Positions 27,526 through 36,958 of a stretch of 64,000 nt of DNA are shown one piece after another; the first letter of the stretch is position 1; every line of letters begins with the position of its first letter. Under the pieces are notes generated by a model, which saw only the letters and a list, made by a program, of their open reading frames with translations, did not search any database and was not told the origin of the DNA. The translations under genes and the position numbers were made by a program. This stretch comes from Tubiluchus corallicola (lineage: Eukaryota; Priapulida; Priapulimorpha; Priapulimorphida; Tubiluchidae), in contig JAQGDQ010000384.1 in NCBI GenBank assembly GCA_030141605.1, positions 25,167-89,166 of the forward strand, in the 5' to 3' direction.

Positions 27526-30500
27526 TTAATTTTTCACAAATTTCGTTGTTTGTAATTCTTGTTCATTGACTCCTATTAGTTTCAATATATGTATTCCTTT
27601 TTGTAAGTGTGTTATATCTATTTCTTCGTATTTGTTAAACACAGGTTTAACGGAGCGATATTCGTTCTTGCCATTTATATTGTAAATCTCTATTCTTCTT
27701 AGCGACAAGTCCGCTAGCATTCTTATACTTGTATTTGTAATAGTTATAAAAATTTCGTCTACTTTTACTTTGTTTTCAACATTGGTTAATAAAAATGATT
27801 GCAGCACTCCTCCACCGGAAACAATGATATTTGTCGTTGTTTTGTTAAATTTTGCCATCAGTCTAGTGTTGGGCTGAACTTCTATACGTCCAAATAAATC
27901 TAATGTCAGACCAAAAGTATTGGCAGATACAATGTCTATGTTGGTTATTTCTATTGTTGCAGAGGTGTCGCCTCGTTCTACCTCCACTTGAAAGTCTTCT
28001 AATTGTGGGGTTTCTATTCTATCTATTTCTTTGTTCAACTCTACATATATTTGCTGACAACTAGATGAGCTGTAACTTTGCACAACTATTGGTGGGGCAA
28101 CTCCATTGCTGAAAATAACATCAAAAATAATGTTTGCAAAGAGAGGGGCGTTGTCTGCAGCTGTAATTTTATTACCTATGTATTGTAAAGTTACTGTATC
28201 CATAGTTGTTATATCAACTGTTATATCTCTGTCTATGCTCAGAACTATTATTTTGCCTTCGCTATTTTCTTTTATCGCTATATTTTCTATCGGAACTTCT
28301 TGGAATTCTTCTGTGTCTTTTTTCTTTATGCTGATAATAAAATCGCTTTCTCTTCCTTCTACTTCTACACTTTCTGGCAATAATGTCCTATCGCACAATA
28401 CTTCTACTTTTGTTAAATCGGCGTTAAAATAAGGAGCTATAATACTGACGTTTTTCCCTGCTGCTTGTTCTGTGTTCACTTGTTTCTCTATCTGGTCTAA
28501 TAGCTTGCCATTTCCTTCTCCTAAAATGTTGCCTATCTCTGAATTGTAATCTAACAAAACAAAATCAGTGTTAATTATTCTTGTTGAAATTTCTGATAGG
28601 GTGAGGATTAATTGTTTTTCATCTTCCGTATTTATTTCTATATTGTCTATTTCATAGTTGTTTGTAGATGGAGTGTATGCTGTCTCTTCCCAATTTTCTA
28701 CTGTTAAACGAAAGGCTTTTATATTGTTGTTTATGTCAGATATGTCTATTATCTTTCTATCAAAGGATAATAGTATTTGATGCCCAATGTCGTATATGTC
28801 TATATTTTCCAATATGGGGGATTCTCCATATACCATATTTGTTACTGTTTCTTTTTCCTGAAAATAGCTATTAGGTATTGAGTCCATTATGCCTCCGTCT
28901 TCCGATTTTATTTCTTTGCCTAAGTAGCTAAAAACTATACTGTCGGAGTTTGTTAGGTTTCTCCCAAATGTTAACATATCTAAATTGAGCATAATGACTT
29001 CATCATTGTACAAGTATTTAGCAGCATTATTTACAAGTATAGTATCTGGGGTAGTTGCTTTATTGGGATATATTTCTATTACAAAATCTTCTGTTATATT
29101 TATTTTATCTACATCTATTTCTTGCATCGTTTTATAAAAGCTTAAAAAAATGCTTCCCCCATCATTTGATGTTGTTGTTTCTTTCAATACAGGTGCAGCA
29201 CCTGTGTAGTTGTTCAAAACCTTCACAGGCGAGAAGGCTGTAAGAACACCTCTCTCCTCTGTTTGTATTTCATTGGCGGCTCCCCTTTCTACTCCTGTGT
29301 ATGAAACCACTAATAGCTGATTGCTGTTTATCTCTCCTGCTGATAGGGTTAGTAGTATAGTATCGTTTGTAAAAGTTATAGAACTTATTTCTAAGTCTTC
29401 TTGTGCAATAGTATCTCTTACTTTAAAATGGCCTTTGATAGTTTCAGGGTCACTACCAGTTATGCCTGCTACTGGAAGACTGGTAATAAGTATAATAGTA
29501 TCTTGATTTGCAGCTGTTTGAGATGATAAAACTTGTGGGGCTATTCCTGCGGCGTTTTCTACATTTACATTTTCGAAAAATGCTTCCAAGTCCACGCCAC
29601 TGGTTGAAGTTATCTTATTCTCGCCAACATCATAGCGAACAGTTACAGTTTTTGTGCGGTCTATAACCGTATGTAAACACAAGGCTATTGTGCTAGCACC
29701 TTGTAAGGTAACTTCTGTAATAAGTATTGGTTTCTCATCAGCTAATATTTCAAAATCATTTTCTATTCCTTCAACAATAGTTGCTGCATTTATTTCTTGA
29801 CTTACTGATATTAGCACAGTGTCTCCTCTGTGGTTACTGGTTGTGGAACCGGGTATAGGAAGTGGAGAGGCACCCGGAATCTTATTAATTACAAATAGAT
29901 TGGAAAAATTTTTAACTTTCCCTCCATAAACCGTAGTTAATCCTCCTATATCTTCATCATAAGATAAATACATTATATCATCTTTGGTAAGTGGCTCTTC
30001 AAGTGTAAGTTGGACTTGTTTTGAATCTGTATCTGAAATTTTTATTTTAGTTATAGCTCGGTTTGCTCCATCAGACAGGGTAAGAGTAAAACCCAAAGGC
30101 TCATCTGTGTTGGTCTCTATATCACTATCAAAATTAATGAAAATAGAATCTCCATCTTCATTCGTTATAATGGAACCTACAATATAGGCAGGGCGAAAGG
30201 GTGCTTCATCAATATTGATAGAAATAGTATCGTTGCTCAGGGGGTTTTCTATATCGTTATCACCATCTGTTGTTGCTCTTATCTCTGTGCCTATGTAAGA
30301 AATTTTTATGTCCTCGTCATTATATATGATGTCTTCGTCTGCTAAATATAAGTCTAAAATTTGAGGAGAGGATAATATTACACTTTTTAAAGTATGATTT
30401 TCTATTTCAAAACTATTTACAACTGTTGAAGTAATAGTTGCTGGGTCTATGTCTTTATCTACTTCAAGGGTTATTTTATTGCCATCGCTATTAACAGCGG

Positions 30501-31023
30501 CCGTTTGAATAACAATAGGGTCGTAACCTGTCCAAGAAATAGCACTCATTCTAAATTGATTACCTGGCCTTGAAAATACTATATGAAAACTTTTTTGAGT
30601 GTAAATTTCAAAAGAAGTTTCAGTTTGATTATTTCCTTTAGCCTCCCCTGATTTATAAGGGTTCTCATTGTCCCCTTCTGTATATAGTTCATACTTTACA
30701 GAATTGTTATTGTCCGTTGTAATAGTCATAGTTCCAATGGATAAACTATTAGAACTATTAAAAACAGGTGTAGTTAAAATGGACGTCAAATTGCCTCGTA
30801 TATGCCCAAAACCTTTATTTTCATTAAATAAAAAATTACCTGTAATTTGCCATATTAAATTGTTTTCGCCTTTGTATCTCATATCGTAATCAAAAGTTTC
30901 ACCAAATGGCATTTCATTACCATCTACATCTTCCCATCTCGTATTTTCAAACACATATGTTTTCTGTGCGTTGGTATTTAGCAAGTTTATGACGACTGCA
31001 AGTAGTAACAATAGTTTTTTCAT
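27526..31023 (-). CDS. T9SS-secreted SwmB-like repeat protein
   Basis: The 1165-residue protein has a signal peptide (MKKLLLLLAVVINLLNTNAQ), then about 180 residues without repeats, then roughly eight units of 105-110 residues. Each unit opens with a pattern such as GDSIFINFDSDI or GDTVLISVSQEI and closes near ILTLSYxG, like SwmB/Ig-like beta-sandwiches. The last 75 residues (RRIEIYNINGKNEY...LQKGIHILKLIG...TKFVKN) look like a type A T9SS sorting domain. Placement directly after susD suggests a surface glycan-binding or scaffold protein. Export by T9SS in place of the usual lipoprotein anchor is the odd point. Binding is inferred, not shown. Confidence 0.75.
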   Translation of the reverse strand: MKKLLLLLAVVINLLNTNAQKTYVFENTRWEDVDGNEMPFGETFDYDMRYKGENNLIWQITGNFLFNENKGFGHIRGNLTSILTTPVFNSSNSLSIGTMTITTDNNNSVKYELYTEGDNENPYKSGEAKGNNQTETSFEIYTQKSFHIVFSRPGNQFRMSAISWTGYDPIVIQTAAVNSDGNKITLEVDKDIDPATITSTVVNSFEIENHTLKSVILSSPQILDLYLADEDIIYNDEDIKISYIGTEIRATTDGDNDIENPLSNDTISINIDEAPFRPAYIVGSIITNEDGDSIFINFDSDIETNTDEPLGFTLTLSDGANRAITKIKISDTDSKQVQLTLEEPLTKDDIMYLSYDEDIGGLTTVYGGKVKNFSNLFVINKIPGASPLPIPGSTTSNHRGDTVLISVSQEINAATIVEGIENDFEILADEKPILITEVTLQGASTIALCLHTVIDRTKTVTVRYDVGENKITSTSGVDLEAFFENVNVENAAGIAPQVLSSQTAANQDTIILITSLPVAGITGSDPETIKGHFKVRDTIAQEDLEISSITFTNDTILLTLSAGEINSNQLLVVSYTGVERGAANEIQTEERGVLTAFSPVKVLNNYTGAAPVLKETTTSNDGGSIFLSFYKTMQEIDVDKINITEDFVIEIYPNKATTPDTILVNNAAKYLYNDEVIMLNLDMLTFGRNLTNSDSIVFSYLGKEIKSEDGGIMDSIPNSYFQEKETVTNMVYGESPILENIDIYDIGHQILLSFDRKIIDISDINNNIKAFRLTVENWEETAYTPSTNNYEIDNIEINTEDEKQLILTLSEISTRIINTDFVLLDYNSEIGNILGEGNGKLLDQIEKQVNTEQAAGKNVSIIAPYFNADLTKVEVLCDRTLLPESVEVEGRESDFIISIKKKDTEEFQEVPIENIAIKENSEGKIIVLSIDRDITVDITTMDTVTLQYIGNKITAADNAPLFANIIFDVIFSNGVAPPIVVQSYSSSSCQQIYVELNKEIDRIETPQLEDFQVEVERGDTSATIEITNIDIVSANTFGLTLDLFGRIEVQPNTRLMAKFNKTTTNIIVSGGGVLQSFLLTNVENKVKVDEIFITITNTSIRMLADLSLRRIEIYNINGKNEYRSVKPVFNKYEEIDITHLQKGIHILKLIGVNEQELQTTKFVKN

Positions 31024-31053
31024 AGTCTTTTTATATTAGTTCGAAACGTTTAT

Positions 31054-33048
31054 TTACCATCCAGGGTTTTGAGTTAAATTGGGATTTTTATCTATTTCAA
31101 ATTGAGGTATAGGAAATAGCACATCTTTGATATGTATTCGTTGGTCTAATCCTGCCCCATCGCCTACGGCTGCATCTTCTTCTCCTAATTTTTCTACTTC
31201 CGATATAAGTTTGCCTGTACGCACTAGGTCAAAGAATCCATGCCCTTCTACCACTAACTCTAAAACTCTTTCTTTCCTTACTATCTCTCTAAAATCATCT
31301 CGCGATAGTCCATTGATGTTTTTAGGTTCACTAGATGCAGGGTAACCTGGAAATTGTTGGCTCTGTTCGTGCTTCGAACCATCCCTGGCTCTGGCTCTTA
31401 CTTTATTGATAGCTTGGTAGGCGTTGTAAGATACTATGGGACTGCTTGTTCCTGGTCCGTAACGCTCGTTCAAGGCTTCTGCAAGTATAAGCAAAACATC
31501 GGCATATCGTAACAATATCCAATTGAGGTCAGTATTATCAGTTGTAGGAGGTGTATTAATTGGTCTATTTTTCCAAAATCCTGTGTTATACACAATGTTT
31601 ATAGAAACTTCGGGGTCGTTTATTTCATTTAGTGGGTCTAATTTTTTGATAGGTATAGGAGTAGCTGCCGCACTATATTGATATTCTGCGATAGTCCAAA
31701 AATATCGGGGGTCTGAATTTTCAACATCTAATATTTGCGTCAAAGTCAATTGTTTTGCATCTGCTCCACCACTTACGTTGTAGTCTAAATATTGGTCTAT
31801 ATAGGGAAAATACTCTGCTTTTTCTACAGGAATAGTTTTTATAATTTCTTCATTTTCATTCAATAATGGAATAACTATACTATTTTCCTCTACATAGTAA
31901 TCACCACTACCATCTATACCTATAATTCCATCTACTGTCTCGTCGTACAATACCTGTTCTTCGGTTATAAAGTTTACCTCATATGCTCCTAATGTATAAA
32001 TTGTAGGTCTTATACGGCAATAACCTCTATCTGGTATTGGAACATTATTAGAAAGTGTTGCTTGTGGACCAGAAATTACTCCTACTTGGCTGCCAGTATT
32101 GTCTATATTTTTACACTGTGCTTCAAACAATGATTCTTCATTGTTTTCATTATTTTCTAAAAATATAGTTGGAAAATCTGGCACAAGTCCTATCCGTCCT
32201 CCACTTTCTGCCATCTGTACTACTTTGGAGGCATAGACAATGGCTGAGTCATACATTATTTGACTATTGACCCAACCATAATTTTCATCATAGACACCAT
32301 AAATGGGAGCGGCAAAATCCTTACAAGTAGCAAGTGTAAGATATACCTTAGCAAGGTAGCCTCTGGCTGCTGATACTGTAGCCCGTCCAAGGTTTTCTGC
32401 AGAATATACTGTTTTATCGGAAAAAGAAGAATTTGTTTTATACCATAAGTTTTCTTCTGCAAACTTAAAGTCTTCTATTATTTGGTTATATACTTTTTCT
32501 ACGCTTTCTCTAGAAATTAACAATTGTTCTATTTGGTTAAAATCAGACTGTACTTCAGTTATAAGTGGCACTTTGCCAAAATATCTTACTAACTCAAAAT
32601 AAAAGAAGGCTCTAAGAAAACGTGCTTCGCCAAATAAACGATTTTTGAGGTTGTCTGATATATGAGAAGTAGTCATTTGGCTGATTTTTTCTATGGCATA
32701 ATTGGCTCTATGTATCCCTTGGTAGCACTGTTCCCACATATCTAAATATCTTGAATATTGTGGGTTGCTTCTAAATTCTGCTACTGCACTATTTTTTAAA
32801 CTTACTGACGCTTTATTGGTTACGTAGCTGGAGGCTTGGTCTAATTGCATTCGTGTTACATAATGGCCACTGTTGCCTCCTTTGATAGCTGAATAAATAC
32901 CATTTACAAGTCCAATAGCTTCTTCTCGGATTATTATTTCATCCTTTTCCTGATGGAAGAGAGATTCGGGGTTTTCTTCCAAAAATTTTTCACAAGAACT
33001 TACTATGATTAATGGTAAAACCATTATTAAAACCATTACTTTTTTCAT
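31054..33048 (-). CDS. SusD/RagB-family nutrient-binding lipoprotein
   Basis: SusD proteins form the lid of the SusC transporter and bind glycan at the cell surface. The lipobox ends at Cys19 (LPLIIVSSC). The TPR-containing core shows YQGIHRANYAIEKI, ARFLRAFFYFELVRYFGKVPLI, the C-terminal WILLRYADVLLILAEALNE and the terminal LFPIPQFEIDKNPNLTQNPGW, all family hallmarks. At 664 residues it is longer than average, with an insert around residues 310-450. It is 47 bp downstream of susC. Confidence 0.95.
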   Translation of the reverse strand: MKKVMVLIMVLPLIIVSSCEKFLEENPESLFHQEKDEIIIREEAIGLVNGIYSAIKGGNSGHYVTRMQLDQASSYVTNKASVSLKNSAVAEFRSNPQYSRYLDMWEQCYQGIHRANYAIEKISQMTTSHISDNLKNRLFGEARFLRAFFYFELVRYFGKVPLITEVQSDFNQIEQLLISRESVEKVYNQIIEDFKFAEENLWYKTNSSFSDKTVYSAENLGRATVSAARGYLAKVYLTLATCKDFAAPIYGVYDENYGWVNSQIMYDSAIVYASKVVQMAESGGRIGLVPDFPTIFLENNENNEESLFEAQCKNIDNTGSQVGVISGPQATLSNNVPIPDRGYCRIRPTIYTLGAYEVNFITEEQVLYDETVDGIIGIDGSGDYYVEENSIVIPLLNENEEIIKTIPVEKAEYFPYIDQYLDYNVSGGADAKQLTLTQILDVENSDPRYFWTIAEYQYSAAATPIPIKKLDPLNEINDPEVSINIVYNTGFWKNRPINTPPTTDNTDLNWILLRYADVLLILAEALNERYGPGTSSPIVSYNAYQAINKVRARARDGSKHEQSQQFPGYPASSEPKNINGLSRDDFREIVRKERVLELVVEGHGFFDLVRTGKLISEVEKLGEEDAAVGDGAGLDQRIHIKDVLFPIPQFEIDKNPNLTQNPGW

Positions 33049-33095
33049 ATCGTAATCAATTAATATTTTCTTTTTTCGCCTATTGAAGCAGCTTA

Positions 33096-36000
33096 TTAAA
33101 ATGTTAGGTTAAGCCCTACTGAATAGGTTTTAGCTCTTGGATATGCACCACTATCATATCCTCCTGTAAACCTAGCTACATTACCAGTACTTACATTTAC
33201 TTCGGGGTCATAGCCAGAATAACTGTCCCATATCCAAAGGTTTTCACCTCTAATATAGACTCGTGCTACTTTTATCTTTATTCTTTCTAATACTTGTTGT
33301 GGTATATCGTAAGTTATAGTTAAGGTTTTAAGTCTGAGGAATGAACCATCTTCTATAAATCTATCGTCAAGTAGTGTGTTTTCCCAACCTAATCTAGGGA
33401 TATGAGTGTCTAAATTTCCCTGATCTACTATATTGCCCTGCTTGTCAAATTCAACAGGTCTGAAATAGTTCAATACATCTTTTGACTTGTTTCTGTTATC
33501 GCTTATTTTCGTTGATTCTAAATCCCTACGATTTTCATTAAACACATCATTGCCATACATCCATTGAAACAATATGTCTAAGGTAAATTTTTTATATCTA
33601 AAAGTATTGGCTATTCCCCCAAAATGCAGAGGTTGTGTATAGGCTATAATATCTTTATCTTCGTCAGTAATAATTCCATCTCCATTTTTATCTACATATT
33701 TGGGTGTCCCTACATAATCTTCTAAAGTACCTCCATCATTAGGGTATCCAGGCACTCCTGATGCAAGGTCTTTTATTGTTATATTATATTTATCTAAATA
33801 GGCTTGCACTTCATCGGTAGATTGAAAAAATCCATCGGTTTCATATCCCCACCATATGCCTACAGCCTCTCCTTGTATGATGCGCGAATTTGAATTAAGT
33901 GCTATGTACTCCAAATCATTCCCTATTTCTACCATTTTGTTTCTGTTGAATGTAATATTGAAGCTGGTACTCCAATGAAAGTTTGAGGTAACAATATTGG
34001 TTGAGGTTAAAAATATTTCCATTCCTTTATTCTCCATAGCACCTATATTAGTAGTATAAGTTTTAACTCCTGCACCAGAAATTGGTACGGGTAAGCCTAG
34101 TAGTAGGTCGGTAGTATATTTACGATACAGGTCTACTTCTGCAAATAGTCTGTTATTAAAAAACCCCATTTCCAAACCTATATCTGTTTGTCGTGTTGTT
34201 TCCCATTTTAGATTTTCATTTGCGAACTTATTAACTTCAAGAGCTATAACTGTTTGATCATTAAAGTTGTATTTGCCAGCGTTCAAAGTAGTAAGCGCAG
34301 TGTAGTTAGGTATTCTTTGGTTGCCTGTAATCCCTATGCTAGCTCTTAGTTTTAGGTTGCTAAAAATATTTAAGTTTTCAATAAATGGCTCTTGTATGGC
34401 TCGCCACGCAAATGCTCCTGATGGGAAATAACCCCATTTGTTGTCTGCTCCAAACCTCGATGACCCATCTGCTCTTACTGATGCTGTAAATAGGTACTTA
34501 TTTTTAAAATCATAATTTATTCTTGCTAAACCAGACATTAAATTATTACTTTCTTTTTCAGAATCGCTGTTGAATTCCGAAGCAGCAGATAAATTATTTA
34601 TCCCCAATGTAGCAACATCAAAGTTGTATGCTATGGATTGTACGAGATCGATTGTTTTCTCTTCTGCAGTAGCCCCAACAAGAACATCAAATTTATGGTT
34701 TTTATTTATTTTCTTTTTGTAGGTTAGAGTGTTTTCATTTACCCATTGCATAGTTTTTACATCAGAGATAGATCCCCAGCCGTTGGTTTTTTGTCCTCTT
34801 CCCGTATTAGGGGGATAAAAATTTTCTGTTTTATTAAATGTTTGATTTATTCCAATTTTTACCTTAAATTTTAAATCTTCCATAATAGAATAGGTCAGCG
34901 ATAGGTTATTGAGAAAGCGAGTATTATACTTATGGTTTACTACGTTTTCTGCGAAATGTACGGGATTGGTAAGTCCTGCATCAATTTCCTCATCGTCTTC
35001 TATATCCGACAGTTCCTCTTCGTAATCTGCTGATCTGTTAGGATTTATTCTTAGTATTTGTCTTACTATTCCATAAGATTTGGGTGTGCTGCCTCCACCA
35101 GTAGCTATACCATTGTTGGTAGTATAAGATGTTATATTTGAGTAGTCTATATTTAAGCGTTCGTTAAGTCGTGCAGATATTTTGGCATTACCAGCAAATT
35201 TTTCGAATTCATTGTTTGTTATCATACCTATATGGTTGAAATACCCTCCTCCAATGTTATATGTTATGTCTTTTGTCCCCCCATTTAATGAGGCCGAATA
35301 ATCTTGTACTCTTCCTATACCATATAGTTCTTTTTGCCAATCAGTATTATTTTCAGGGACAAACACATCTGGAGACCATTGGTCATTACCCGTCTTTTCA
35401 TATTGAAACTGAGCCCACTCATATACATCTAATAGTGGTATTGTTCTTGTGACAGATTGCACCCCTGTTTGAACGCCAACGCTAATTTTAGCTTCTCCTG
35501 CTTTTCCACTTTTAGTCGTTATTATTACTACTCCATTAGCTCCTCTTGAGCCATAAATTGCTGTTGCAGAAGCATCTTTTAATATGTTGATAGATTCTAT
35601 ATCGTGGACTGGAATATCGGCAAGTGGATTAGGAGAAGGGGCATCACTTAATCCAGTATTTACATCTATATCGTCAACCTCAACAGGGAAACCATCTATG
35701 ACATAAAGAGGGGAACTGCTTGCCGAGATAGAAGTAGCACCTCTAATTCTAACGTTCATACCCCCACCTGGTGCGCCTTCGTCTGAAATGACTTGCACTC
35801 CTGCTGCTCTACCCGAAAGAGCATCTAAAAAAGAGGTGTTGGTAGTTTGTTTTAGTTTTTCTTCTGATACTACTGTTACCGCACCGCTTAAATCACTTTT
35901 CTTCTGAGTTCCGTATGCTATAACAACTACTTCTTCTATTGCTTCACTTTTGATACTCAATGTAACATCTAAAATATTTCTTTCTTTTACTTTTATTTCA

Positions 36001-36257
36001 CGTGTTTCATATCCTGTAAATGAAAAGACAAGCACATCATCACTAGAAACGGAAATAGTATATACGCCATTTATATCAGAAATCGCCCCTCTGTTAGTTC
36101 CTTTTACTAATACAGTAACCCCCGGTAAAGTTTCTCTTTCTTCGTCTATTATCGTTCCTGATACACTCCTCATTGTTTGAGCAAACATATTTACCTCACA
36201 CTGAAACAAAAAAATATAAAATATAAGCGCTACAAAAGATTGTTTCTTAAAATTCAT
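33096..36257 (-). CDS. SusC/RagA-family TonB-dependent transporter
   Basis: An outer-membrane pump for oligosaccharides, energised by TonB. I chose ATG 36255-36257 because it gives a normal signal peptide (MNFKKQSFVALIFYIFLFQC...AQ). An earlier in-frame ATG at 36287 adds ten non-signal residues. A carboxypeptidase-D-like domain (VSGTIIDEERETLPGVTVLVKG) is followed by the plug (EEVVVIAYGTQKKSDLSG, LSGRAAGVQV, GSRGANGVVIITTK) and a 22-strand barrel ending in SVGLNLTF. It heads the minus-strand operon. No anti-sigma-interacting STN domain is seen, so regulation by the nearby AraC-type or ROK regulators is more likely than by an ECF sigma factor. Confidence 0.95.
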   Translation of the reverse strand: MNFKKQSFVALIFYIFLFQCEVNMFAQTMRSVSGTIIDEERETLPGVTVLVKGTNRGAISDINGVYTISVSSDDVLVFSFTGYETREIKVKERNILDVTLSIKSEAIEEVVVIAYGTQKKSDLSGAVTVVSEEKLKQTTNTSFLDALSGRAAGVQVISDEGAPGGGMNVRIRGATSISASSSPLYVIDGFPVEVDDIDVNTGLSDAPSPNPLADIPVHDIESINILKDASATAIYGSRGANGVVIITTKSGKAGEAKISVGVQTGVQSVTRTIPLLDVYEWAQFQYEKTGNDQWSPDVFVPENNTDWQKELYGIGRVQDYSASLNGGTKDITYNIGGGYFNHIGMITNNEFEKFAGNAKISARLNERLNIDYSNITSYTTNNGIATGGGSTPKSYGIVRQILRINPNRSADYEEELSDIEDDEEIDAGLTNPVHFAENVVNHKYNTRFLNNLSLTYSIMEDLKFKVKIGINQTFNKTENFYPPNTGRGQKTNGWGSISDVKTMQWVNENTLTYKKKINKNHKFDVLVGATAEEKTIDLVQSIAYNFDVATLGINNLSAASEFNSDSEKESNNLMSGLARINYDFKNKYLFTASVRADGSSRFGADNKWGYFPSGAFAWRAIQEPFIENLNIFSNLKLRASIGITGNQRIPNYTALTTLNAGKYNFNDQTVIALEVNKFANENLKWETTRQTDIGLEMGFFNNRLFAEVDLYRKYTTDLLLGLPVPISGAGVKTYTTNIGAMENKGMEIFLTSTNIVTSNFHWSTSFNITFNRNKMVEIGNDLEYIALNSNSRIIQGEAVGIWWGYETDGFFQSTDEVQAYLDKYNITIKDLASGVPGYPNDGGTLEDYVGTPKYVDKNGDGIITDEDKDIIAYTQPLHFGGIANTFRYKKFTLDILFQWMYGNDVFNENRRDLESTKISDNRNKSKDVLNYFRPVEFDKQGNIVDQGNLDTHIPRLGWENTLLDDRFIEDGSFLRLKTLTITYDIPQQVLERIKIKVARVYIRGENLWIWDSYSGYDPEVNVSTGNVARFTGGYDSGAYPRAKTYSVGLNLTF

Positions 36258-36786
36258 TTTATTACCCACAGCTATTTCAAATTTCAAGATTAGTACTAAG
36301 TTTTCTATAATAAGACTTTTCGCAAAAACCAGTTGATAGCCAACTGAGCGGTGAAAGATTTTAAGTAACGCAAGGTATAATATATTTAGCTTTCTCTTAT
36401 AATAGAAATTTCACAAAAAATAGTAGAGATTTTACAATATTCTTTAAGATGTAAGAATATTTATATTTGAAAATATATGATTTAAGGTGACTATATATAA
36501 ATTTACATTTACATTTATATTAAAATACAAAATTATCTCTTATCCTAATTATTTAACTTGTACTACATAAAGAAACAACAACAATGTTTATAAAAAAACA
36601 AAATGGAACAAATTTTTAGTATAGATTAGTGCTATTTTACTTCAAAAAAGACGAAAAAAATAGAAAAAAGTTAAGCATTTTACCTAAAAATGACCTTCAA
36701 ATTGAAGTTTTTATCCCTTTTCAACCCCAAACCAGTCTAAAATTAAACCGAAACCAAACCAAAATTAAACTTTTGAAAGCACAATT

Positions 36787-36824
36787 AGTTGTGTGAAAGA
36801 CAACAAAAGTTGTATGAAAAACAA
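36787..36824. promoter_or_regulatory. 17-bp direct repeat at 21-bp spacing, AraC-type site candidate
   Basis: AGTTGTGTGAAAGACAA (36787-36803) and AGTTGTATGAAAAACAA (36808-36824) agree at 15 of 17 bases and start 21 bp apart, exactly two helical turns. Directly repeated half-sites on one DNA face are typical for AraC-family dimers. The only AraC-type protein in the window is at 42335. Confidence 0.45.
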
Positions 36825-36887
36825 AAAAATGAAGTGTAAATTCATATATAATTACCAATTTACATATAGTCATCTTATCTTTTTTTA

Positions 36888-36925
36888 TTTCTAACAAAAT
36901 TTTTACTTTTACATTTTGTTAGAAA
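36888..36925. promoter_or_regulatory. Perfect 13-bp palindrome, probable ROK operator
   Basis: TTTCTAACAAAAT (36888-36900) and its exact reverse complement (36913-36925) flank a 12-bp spacer, ending 33 bp before the ROK ATG. ROK repressors bind long AT-rich palindromes, commonly in their own promoters. I found no second full copy in the other intergenic regions that I read. Confidence 0.6.
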
Positions 36926-36958
36926 CTATTATTGTTATTATTTATAGTATAAACTAAA

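Larger units (their letters stand above)
36258..36958. other. 0.7-kb divergent control region between susC and the ROK gene
   Basis: No credible gene is present. Elements seen: TATTTTTTGTGAAA on the minus strand (36409-36422) shared with the sulfatase operon upstream region, a minus-strand -7-like TATACCTTG at 36371-36379, a plus-strand TATATTTG near 36464, two AAAATTAAAC copies 22 bp apart (36739 and 36761), a 17-bp direct repeat at 21-bp spacing (36787-36824), and a perfect 13-bp palindrome next to the ROK start (36888-36925). Confidence 0.5.

Noticed and set aside
36888-36925. Palindrome as an intrinsic terminator of an upstream gene
   Set aside because: No plus-strand gene ends upstream (susC runs away on the minus strand), and it is 33 bp before a repressor start codon, so an operator is more likely.
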